This document shows positions 44,239-50,774 of a DNA stretch of 50,774 nucleotides, piece by piece. The stretch is from Elizabethkingia argenteiflava (GTDB lineage: Bacteria > Bacteroidota > Bacteroidia > Flavobacteriales > Weeksellaceae): NCBI RefSeq assembly GCF_009904105.1, contig NZ_JAAABJ010000637.1, positions 1 to 50,774 on the forward strand, given 5' to 3'. A program made the translations under genes and the position numbers. The notes below the pieces were generated by a model, which had not been told where the DNA came from, ran no database searches, and worked only from the letters and a program-made list of their open reading frames with translations. The first letter of the stretch is position 1, and every line of letters begins with the position of its first letter.

Positions 44239-44635
44239 CTAAATTTCAGCACAGAAAAATAATCTAGACTCGTTTTTAAAATTATCACATTCCACTGCCG
44301 CATATTCGGTGTCTTTCCTTTTTTCTTTGGGTAAATTTGATAGAACGCTCCCTCTATTCTGAGTTTCTAGAACGAAATAAACTCCATCAGGCGAAACCTT
44401 CACTCTTATTGGCATTATAAGTATAAAGCCCCGCATTTCTAATTTTTACAGCCGGGATGTCCAAAAATCCCTCCTCCAAAGCAACCCCAAATCAGCGTGA
44501 GTATTTCCTTTGGATAAAGCGTACTCAGACAGCTTTTTCATCAACGAATTCACATCATCTGCGAGTCTACAATTTTGACCAAAAGCCCACCAACCGGATA
44601 GCAATAAAATAAAAAGTCATAAAACCAACACTCAT
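44239..44635 (-). pseudogene. Decayed gene for a small secreted protein of unknown family
   Basis: Four minus-strand frame pieces chain into one protein. ATG 44635 gives MSVGFM; after a shift near 44617 the frame reads LFILLLSGWWAFGQN (a signal peptide) and CRLADDVNSLMKKLSEYALSKGNTHAD; after a shift near 44488 it reads FGVALEEGFLDIPAVKIRN and AGLYTYNANKSEGF; after a shift near 44397 it reads VSPDGVYFVLETQNRGS and ends FFCAEI at 44239. Each piece is free of stops and takes over where the previous one fails, which is typical of recent frameshift decay. I do not recognise the family. A 65-codon ORF at 44239-44436 is only the last piece. It lies just downstream of the ROK gene stop. Confidence 0.65.
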
Positions 44636-44648
44636 CTCTCGAGGCATT

Positions 44649-45515
44649 TTATATTTTATTTCTCATCTTTAAAGCATGACTAGCTGCACCCAGAATAGCC
44701 GCATTTTCAAAAACTTCGGATATTTGGATGTTAAGATCCATCCGATTTTCTTGTAAAATATCTTGCAATTGCTCAGAAAAAAAAGGAAAAGATTTGGCAA
44801 TATTCCCACCAATCAACAATATTTCGGGATCATAATATTTAACATATTTCAGAATAAATTCCGCTAGCGAAACAGCATATTCATTAAACATTTGATGGCG
44901 TATCTCTTCGGACTTATCCCATAAATCTATAACGCCCGAAATAGTATCACCCGTGAGGGTGTTATACCGATTCACAAACCACCGCGTAGCCAAATAATCT
45001 TCGCAAATACTCTCGCGGAAAGGGGAATCCCATAAATCTTCATCGGTTGCTACGCTGCCATTATAGAAAGCAGTCCCCAATCCCGTACCCAAGGTAATGC
45101 CAAATATACGCCGATATCCATGGATCCCACTAGCATAGATTTCGCCTTCTAAAAAGGCAGTTGCATCATTAATAAAATGAATTTGCTTCGATTCTATGCC
45201 TAAACTTTGGATAAGTTCCTGCTTAACGTTTACCTCATACAGGGAACGGAATTTACCTTGTAACATTAAAGAAACGCCGTTTTCATAATCAAACGGAGCC
45301 GGCATCGCTACTCCTATTAATAATTCTTCTTTTTGCAAACCCTCTATTACCCTGTTAATATTGTAAACCCAGGCCGGAAGAATAATTTCCCTAGCTGCAA
45401 AAGAGTCCACCCTCTCGCGAAGGTAAGTAGCGTTTATCAACTCATGTTTTTCTGGTTGTACCTGGGCTAACGTGATATGAGAACCCCCGATATCTATGCC
45501 AATTATATTTTGCAT
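44649..45515 (-). CDS. ROK-family sugar kinase-like protein
   Basis: A 288-residue actin-fold protein of the ROK (repressor, ORF, kinase) family. IIGIDIGGSHITLAQV is the phosphate-1 motif, NDATAFLEGEI contains the catalytic Asp region, and GITLGTGLGTAFYNG is the phosphate-2 motif; LLIGGNIAKSF is near the adenosine motif. The usual ROK zinc motif CxCGxxGCxE is not seen (the position reads FRESICEDYLATRW). A glucokinase-type role is possible but the substrate is not determined. There is no helix-turn-helix, so it is not a repressor. Its ATG overlaps the last base of the lnt stop, so the two are translationally coupled. Confidence 0.85.
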   Translation of the reverse strand: MQNIIGIDIGGSHITLAQVQPEKHELINATYLRERVDSFAAREIILPAWVYNINRVIEGLQKEELLIGVAMPAPFDYENGVSLMLQGKFRSLYEVNVKQELIQSLGIESKQIHFINDATAFLEGEIYASGIHGYRRIFGITLGTGLGTAFYNGSVATDEDLWDSPFRESICEDYLATRWFVNRYNTLTGDTISGVIDLWDKSEEIRHQMFNEYAVSLAEFILKYVKYYDPEILLIGGNIAKSFPFFSEQLQDILQENRMDLNIQISEVFENAAILGAASHALKMRNKI

Positions 45516-47161
45516 TATTTCTTAACTTTATTTTTACGTGATAGGTAGATTTGAGACCAAAAATAAATAAACAGGAAACCAAATACAAATAAGGCAATCC
45601 TATAAATGACATCTCCATATTTTACATAAGGAGTTTCTCCCTCAAAGACCTGTGCCCTGATCTGTATGGCTCCCTGAGCTCCATAAGGAAGACTTTCTAT
45701 AATATCCCCTCTCGCATTGATATGAGCACTTACCCCACTATTTGCAGCCCTCACCACTTCTCTGCGCGTCTCTATCGCTCTCAGCTTTGCTAAAACCAAC
45801 AACTGACGGTAGCCTGGGGAATTCCCCCACCAAGAATCGTTCGTCATAATCGCTAAAAGATTGGCTCCTTTTTTCAGATATTCTGTTACATATTCTCCAT
45901 ATATGCTTTCATAGCAAATAATGGGCGCTATTTTTACAGTATTAAACGGATTAGAAAAGACTTTTCTTTCTGGATCACTCCCCAGAGAGGCAATCGTTCC
46001 TCCGAAATTAAACATGGCATTTCCCAAAAGAGGTTTTAAAATGTTAATATAAGGAAAAAGTTCCACTCCAGGCACCAACCTTCCCTTATGATAAGTCTGA
46101 ATAGTCTGATTAGGAATGATTTGCAAAGCTGTATTATAGCTATCTACCCATACACCAGGGTTCTCAATAAAGTAAGCTGTGTGCGACGTGTTGGCTGCAT
46201 GGGGATATATTTTATGAGTAGAAGCCCCTGTAAGAAAAGTCGATTGAGGATAGGCTTTTGTAAAATCGTTCACTTCATTGAGAATTTCGCTATCGTTAAA
46301 ACCCCTTTCACTTATGCTCCCATAGCCCGGCACTGCCGTTTCAGGGGCTATAAAAAAATCTACCTTCCCCTGTGCATGCTTTTTTGCAATATCCAGTAAT
46401 CCATGTACAATTGTTAAGCTATCTCTGTTGTATTTTTCGGTATAAGGGTCCAAATCTGGCTGCAACAATACTACGTTCACTCTGCTACTCGGAGTCAGTT
46501 TTAGCTGCTGGTATTTGATTAATGAAATGCCTAGAGGCAACAACAACATACCTAGGAAAATAATAATATTCTTAATCAATAAGCTTCTCTTTCGGGTTAC
46601 CTGAAAAAGTCTGTACGCATAATAGGTAAAAACATTGACGGATAATATCCATAGGGAGCCACCAAAAACGCCTGTTGTATCGTACCATTGTACCCATTGA
46701 TGCCATCCTGCAAACACATTCCCCAACGTAAGCCATGGCCAGCTTAGTTCCCAAGTAGTATGGAATTTCTCAAAACAAATCCACAAAGCAACTAAAAACA
46801 ACAATCCGGGATAAGTTCCTATTCTCTTTTTATAAATATGATAAAAAAGAAAAACCAACCCCATCGCTACAGAATTGAATAGCGTAGGTATAGCCACGGC
46901 TAAAAAGGAATGACTACCATCGGGATTTTTAGAATTAAACAGCCACCAGGTAGTGCATATATTCCAGATGAAAAAACTAAGAAAGCTAAATCCGAAAATG
47001 GCTGTTTTTTTGTTGTTGATCCGACTAAAATTAGCGAGATGATGCTCTAGCAACATTAAAGGTACGAAAGCAAAAAAGATCAATACAGGAATTCCGTGTG
47101 CCGGCCATGATAAAGCAAACAATAGACCACTGAGTATGGAAAGAGAAATATATCTACGCAT
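45515..47161 (-). CDS. lnt: Apolipoprotein N-acyltransferase
   Basis: Lnt adds the third acyl chain to the N-terminal cysteine of lipoproteins in the inner membrane, including SusD-type lipoproteins. The 548-residue protein has about six N-terminal membrane helices (residues 1-210), a nitrilase-type CN_hydrolase domain with the catalytic triad Glu274 (IAPETAVPGYG), Lys359 (TYHKGRLVPGVE) and Cys416 (APIICYESIYG), and a C-terminal membrane helix (about 520-540). It leads an operon with the ROK gene and has a -7 element 16 bases before its ATG. Confidence 0.95.
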   Translation of the reverse strand: MRRYISLSILSGLLFALSWPAHGIPVLIFFAFVPLMLLEHHLANFSRINNKKTAIFGFSFLSFFIWNICTTWWLFNSKNPDGSHSFLAVAIPTLFNSVAMGLVFLFYHIYKKRIGTYPGLLFLVALWICFEKFHTTWELSWPWLTLGNVFAGWHQWVQWYDTTGVFGGSLWILSVNVFTYYAYRLFQVTRKRSLLIKNIIIFLGMLLLPLGISLIKYQQLKLTPSSRVNVVLLQPDLDPYTEKYNRDSLTIVHGLLDIAKKHAQGKVDFFIAPETAVPGYGSISERGFNDSEILNEVNDFTKAYPQSTFLTGASTHKIYPHAANTSHTAYFIENPGVWVDSYNTALQIIPNQTIQTYHKGRLVPGVELFPYINILKPLLGNAMFNFGGTIASLGSDPERKVFSNPFNTVKIAPIICYESIYGEYVTEYLKKGANLLAIMTNDSWWGNSPGYRQLLVLAKLRAIETRREVVRAANSGVSAHINARGDIIESLPYGAQGAIQIRAQVFEGETPYVKYGDVIYRIALFVFGFLFIYFWSQIYLSRKNKVKK

Positions 47162-47176
47162 AACTTTTAATCTTTA

Positions 47177-47184
47177 CAAATATA
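47177..47184 (-). promoter_or_regulatory. -7 promoter element of lnt
   Basis: Minus-strand TATATTTG is a perfect TAnnTTTG match, ending 16 bases before the lnt ATG. No TTG is seen at the usual -33 distance. Confidence 0.5.
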
Positions 47185-47198
47185 TTTTTTTTCAAGCA

Positions 47199-48197
47199 TC
47201 AACGACTGATCATATTTTTAAAAATTTCATAAGACCTTAATCGTTCCTGATGATCATAAATATGTGAAACGACCATGATTTCATCAATGGGGCAAACACT
47301 CAGGAAATGCTGTAATTTTTTCTCTATAGTGGATTCTCCCCCGATTAAACTGGAAGAAAGCATTCTACGAACTTGCATGGCTTCTATAGGAGACCACAGA
47401 GCATCCATATCCTCTACCGGAGGAAGAGAAGGTTTCCTATCGTTTCTGATTAAATTGAGAAAAGCTTGAAATAAGGTAGTTGCGAGATAATCAGCTTCCT
47501 CATCTGTTGGGGCTGCAACGACATTAATGGCTGCAATTACATAAGGATGGGGAAAGTCTTGGGAAGGTTTATAATGTTCTCGATAAATATTAAATGCTTC
47601 TGCCATATGGTCAGGAGCAAAATGCCCGGCAAAAGCATAAGGCAAGCCTAACTGAGCTGCTAACCAAGCGCTATCGGTACTAGAGCCTAAAATGTAGATG
47701 GGTATCTCCAATCCCTCCCCAGGTATAGCCCGAACCCCTTCTTTTCTATTTTCTTTTGAGAAATAAGTTTGTAATTCGGAAATCTGATGCGGAAATTGCG
47801 CGTTAATGATATGTGGATTTCTTCCCAATGCCCTAGCTGTCTGAGCATCTGTACCTGGTGCTCTACCAATACCTAAGTCAATACGCCCAGGATACAAGGT
47901 TTCCAATGTTCCGAATTGCTCAGCCACCACCAACGAACTGTGATTGGGGAGCATCACCCCTCCTGAACCTACTCTAATTTTTTGAGTACCCCCAGCGATA
48001 TACCCTACCAGTACGGCAGTTGCCGAACTGGCAATATTAACCATATTATGATGCTCAGCCAGCCAAAACCGCTCATAACCCCACTTTTCAGCATGAATGG
48101 CTAAATCCAACGAATGCTTTAAAGTTTTATAAATACTATTTCCTTGTGCAATATAAGCCAGATCTAATATTGAGTATTTTATTTTTTTTAGGTCCAT
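47199..48197 (-). CDS. LLM-class flavin-dependent oxidoreductase
   Basis: A 332-residue luciferase-like (TIM-barrel) flavoprotein. [54 protein letters not shown] and [25 protein letters not shown] are typical of the YhbW-like branch. Such enzymes use FMNH2 and oxygen or act as reductases; the substrate here is unknown. It lies 33 bases after the Pif1-like helicase gene with no promoter element between, so they are probably co-transcribed. It is followed by the lnt promoter. Confidence 0.9.
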   Translation of the reverse strand: MDLKKIKYSILDLAYIAQGNSIYKTLKHSLDLAIHAEKWGYERFWLAEHHNMVNIASSATAVLVGYIAGGTQKIRVGSGGVMLPNHSSLVVAEQFGTLETLYPGRIDLGIGRAPGTDAQTARALGRNPHIINAQFPHQISELQTYFSKENRKEGVRAIPGEGLEIPIYILGSSTDSAWLAAQLGLPYAFAGHFAPDHMAEAFNIYREHYKPSQDFPHPYVIAAINVVAAPTDEEADYLATTLFQAFLNLIRNDRKPSLPPVEDMDALWSPIEAMQVRRMLSSSLIGGESTIEKKLQHFLSVCPIDEIMVVSHIYDHQERLRSYEIFKNMISR

Positions 48198-48230
48198 AAT
48201 TATTGGTATTGATCTGTAGAAAATAAGTTT

Positions 48231-50399
48231 CTATTTCTCTTCGCTTTCAACTTCCGGTGATTTTCCATATCGATAGTTAAAATGATTCCACAAAATACGA
48301 ATTTCATAAAACTCAAACTCCTCAGGCAGAGATTTTTTCCATTCGGTGAGATGATCAAAAATTTCTTTTTGATACTGAATCTCAAATGTCTGAATTTTCT
48401 TCGCATCGATTATTCTTGTTATATCTACCAAGCCCACTTCAGCCATCTTGGCCAAATGCCCATATACGGTGGAAACGACCAGACCTCTTTCTTTGGCTAT
48501 CTCACCAGGGGTTTTACCCTCTTCAAATAACTGAAAAGTAATAATATGAGTAGGCTTTTTAGCTATTTTAGAGGAAGTGTCTATTTCCTGATCTCTATCA
48601 AATAAAGGGAGATCCAGCAGCTTAGATGCTTTTAACCGGTCTATGTATTCCTCCAAATCATCGAGGAATATTTTTACAGATTCATTATACGCCTTCATAC
48701 CTTTAACACCTTTGGTCTCTGCATAAAAATCTTTTAGCGGCAACAAAAACTGTTCTGTTACATTTTTATAGAAAAATGCGACTCCCCCCTTACATTTCTC
48801 TTCTATATCTGACCATTGAATGCTTCCTTCTATGAAACTTTTAGCCTTCTGCTGTATAATTTTTTTAAACTTTTCGGAGATAGCAAAAAGTTTTTCACTC
48901 TCTATTTTAAAAATATGCGAAAGCTTACCCACTTTATCATGGTCCAGGGCTTTAGTAGAAAAAGCAGATGCTTTCCAGTTGACAAGGGCATCCTTTAACC
49001 AAGCCGTATCCAACCTCATCTGTACTTTATGCAATGCATAATCATACTTTTCCCGTTCCAGAATTTGATTCAATACATCGTTGGCATGGGTGGACTGCTG
49101 AAAATGTTCTATTCGAGGATCGCTAAAAATCACTTCAGGGGTTATTTTAGACCTGAGGATAATCCCCTCTAAGGTACGGCAGCGGCTTAAGGCTACATAT
49201 ACCTGCCCACTCACAAAAGATTTACCCGCATCTATAATCACTCTATCAAAGGTTAATCCTTGACTTTTATGAATGGTAACAGCCCATGCTAAGCGAATCG
49301 GAAATTGCTCATAACTCCCGAGTATTTCCTCCTGAACATTTTGATCTGCATCTAAGAAATATTTTTTTTGTTCCCATATTTCTTTGGTAATGGTTATTTC
49401 CTCTTGAGAATCTTCTAATACCGCTTTTAGAACCTCCCCATCTGCATAGGATATTGCTGCTAGCTTCCCATTATAGAATTTCTTTTCAGGCGAAGTATCA
49501 TTTCGAATAAACATGACCTGAGCACCTACCTTGAGCTCTAAAACTTCATCAGTAGGGTATTGATTTTCATTAAAATTACCCACCACAGAAGCCTTGTAAA
49601 TTTGAGTTCTCCCAACCAGTTCTTTCAATTTTTTCTGATTGATTGCATCTGCAATCCGATTATGGGAACACAAATGTATATAAGCCTCGCCCTGGGGCTC
49701 AAAATCGGGTTGATAGCGTTGATTGAGTTTTTTTAAATCTAACCTAGAGACATCGGCATCCCTGACTGCGTTGAGAATTTCCAAAAAGGCTTCATCCTGC
49801 TGGCGGTATACTTTTGTAAGCTCCACAGTCAGCAAGGGGACTTCCTGTAAAGCTTTAGCCGAAAAGAAAAAAGGCGAAGGGTAAAATTTTGACAAAATTC
49901 TTTCGGAATCCTCTCTTACTACTGGGGGTAATTGATATAAATCACCAATCAACAATAATTGTACCCCTCCAAATGAGAGTTGATTTCTACGAATGTGCCG
50001 CAAAGCATGATCAAGCATATCGAGTAAATCAGCCCGCAACATAGAAACCTCATCCACTATCATCAGTTCTATTTCCCGGAGTAATTTTAATTTATCCTTT
50101 CTATACTTGAAATGGGTATACAAATCCTTAATATTAATAGCCACATTGCGGTCTACATATTCTGTTGTGGGAACAAAGGTTCGTAAGGGCATTCCAAACA
50201 TAGAATGGATGGTAACCCCGCCCGCATTAATAGCAGCGATACCTGTAGAAGCTACTACAATATGCTTCTTACGCGTTTTCTGAATAAAGTTGGTTAGGAA
50301 GGTCGTTTTTCCTGTTCCTGCTTTGCCTGTCAAAAATACACTTCTGTTTGTATTTTCAAGTAAATCGACGAGTGCCTCCAATGAATGAAAAAATTTCAT
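48231..50399 (-). CDS. Pif1-like (RecD/TraA-type) DNA helicase with C-terminal winged-helix domain
   Basis: A superfamily 1B 5'-3' helicase. Walker A FLTGKAGTGKTT, VASTGIAAINAGGVTIHSMF (motif Ia), IVDEVSMLRADLLDMLD (motif II), LLIGDLYQLPPV (motif III) and AVTIHKSQGLTFDRVIID with VYVALSRCRTLEGI (motifs V and VI) are present. The C-terminal part (from about residue 540) is a helicase-C-terminal region ending in a helix-turn-helix (EEGKTPGEIAKERGLVVSTVYGHLAKM). The start at 50399 (MKFFHSLEALVDLLENTNRS) matches the family better; the frame has an earlier ATG at 50435 that adds 12 residues. Likely role is resolution of structured DNA during replication or repair. Confidence 0.92.
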   Translation of the reverse strand: MKFFHSLEALVDLLENTNRSVFLTGKAGTGKTTFLTNFIQKTRKKHIVVASTGIAAINAGGVTIHSMFGMPLRTFVPTTEYVDRNVAINIKDLYTHFKYRKDKLKLLREIELMIVDEVSMLRADLLDMLDHALRHIRRNQLSFGGVQLLLIGDLYQLPPVVREDSERILSKFYPSPFFFSAKALQEVPLLTVELTKVYRQQDEAFLEILNAVRDADVSRLDLKKLNQRYQPDFEPQGEAYIHLCSHNRIADAINQKKLKELVGRTQIYKASVVGNFNENQYPTDEVLELKVGAQVMFIRNDTSPEKKFYNGKLAAISYADGEVLKAVLEDSQEEITITKEIWEQKKYFLDADQNVQEEILGSYEQFPIRLAWAVTIHKSQGLTFDRVIIDAGKSFVSGQVYVALSRCRTLEGIILRSKITPEVIFSDPRIEHFQQSTHANDVLNQILEREKYDYALHKVQMRLDTAWLKDALVNWKASAFSTKALDHDKVGKLSHIFKIESEKLFAISEKFKKIIQQKAKSFIEGSIQWSDIEEKCKGGVAFFYKNVTEQFLLPLKDFYAETKGVKGMKAYNESVKIFLDDLEEYIDRLKASKLLDLPLFDRDQEIDTSSKIAKKPTHIITFQLFEEGKTPGEIAKERGLVVSTVYGHLAKMAEVGLVDITRIIDAKKIQTFEIQYQKEIFDHLTEWKKSLPEEFEFYEIRILWNHFNYRYGKSPEVESEEK

Positions 50400-50435
50400 C
50401 AAAGTTAAGCTATTAAAAGGCGAAAAGCAATTCAT

Positions 50436-50733
50436 CCTATATCCTGTTATACTCTTTTTAAGCTTTACATTCTAGTTTTTTTTAAGATTCCTGAAACGCT
50501 ATAAAAAGCTGAATATAAGATTATTTAACCACTCTTAGCTTACTAACTTGATATTTAGAGATTCCATATAAATTGGGCTTTATATGGGAAAACCCTCTTT
50601 CGAAAGTTTTTAATAAAAACACACAAGAGATGAAAACACTATGATCCACCCGTGGTGCATTTAGGATAAAAAAAAGGGAGCTGCTCATTATTAGCTAAAT
50701 ACCTAAATTTAATAGTCTAACAAACGATTAAAT
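50436..50733. other. A+T-rich intergenic stretch, no supported gene
   Basis: About 300 bases upstream of the Pif1-like gene. Stops occur in all frames. TAAATTTA at 50703-50710 is one mismatch from a -7 element and could serve the plus-strand ORF at the window edge. No RNA fold was recognised. Confidence 0.4.
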
Positions 50734-50774
50734 ATGAACAGTTTTACCGCAAATTATGAAAAAATATTAGAGAT
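50734..50774 (+). CDS. Possible start of an unidentified gene (cut by window edge)
   Basis: ATG at 50734 opens MNSFTANYEKILE and continues past the window end. It is preceded by a -7-like TAAATTTA at a reasonable distance (24 bases) and an A+T-rich leader. Thirteen codons are too few to name a family. Confidence 0.4.
   Translation, partial: MNSFTANYEKILE

Noticed and set aside
44239-44436. A stand-alone 65-residue protein
   Set aside because: It is the last frame of a longer decayed gene whose earlier pieces lie in other frames.

Overview
The window looks like chromosome from a low-GC Bacteroidota bacterium, most likely a Weeksellaceae (Chryseobacterium/Riemerella-like) flavobacterium. The reasons are: two SusC/SusD outer-membrane pairs with a Weeksellaceae-style SusC signal peptide; a rpmB-rpmG-DUF4295 cluster; a DUF2490 protein; A-rich leaders without strong Shine-Dalgarno sites; and many copies of the Bacteroidota -7 promoter element TAnnTTTG placed just upstream of genes. 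The genus is inferred from protein style, not from a marker gene comparison.

Layout. 1-8.9 kb: the 3' part of a Tae4-type T6SS amidase effector runs in from the left edge, then tRNA-Gln(TTG), recA, htpG, an alkyltransferase-like protein without its cysteine, a deoxyhypusine-synthase-like enzyme, arfB-menE (4-nt overlap) and argS. 8.9-18.2 kb: two tandem minus-strand susC-susD operons with no enzyme or regulator beside them; the two susC genes share a nearly identical 116-bp signal-peptide segment. 18.3-20.5 kb: rnhB, then a fatty acid desaturase broken by three small indels whose last frame runs straight into an ArgO/LysE exporter. 20.9-26.5 kb: pyrG-yidC, radA and an ACP-phosphodiesterase-like gene.

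26.5-30.4 kb: a LytS/LytTR-type two-component pair diverges from a DUF2490 gene and a CitMHS citrate transporter; a direct repeat with 20-bp period lies between them and is a plausible LytTR operator. 30.6-40.9 kb: groES-groEL, a ribB fused to a degenerate GTP cyclohydrolase II domain, fmt-recQ, an OmpA-family porin, folK and sppA. 40.9-43.9 kb: glsB-like gene, ftsY, rpmB-rpmG-DUF4295 and a cupin mannose-6-phosphate isomerase. 43.9-44.6 kb is gene-poor and holds a decayed gene for a small secreted protein. 44.6-50.4 kb: lnt with a ROK-family gene overlapping it by one base, then a Pif1-like helicase with an LLM flavin oxidoreductase downstream. The right edge may cut a new plus-strand gene.

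Most of the window is housekeeping. I did not find a convincing new multi-gene system. The best leads are the candidate LytTR operator beside a citrate transporter, the RibB fusion with a dead RibA domain, the deoxyhypusine-synthase-like gene in a bacterium, the two decayed genes, the synonymous-only divergence of the susC signal-peptide segments, and the Tae4 fragment at the left edge with no immunity gene directly downstream. All function calls rest on reading motifs by eye; no database search was run.
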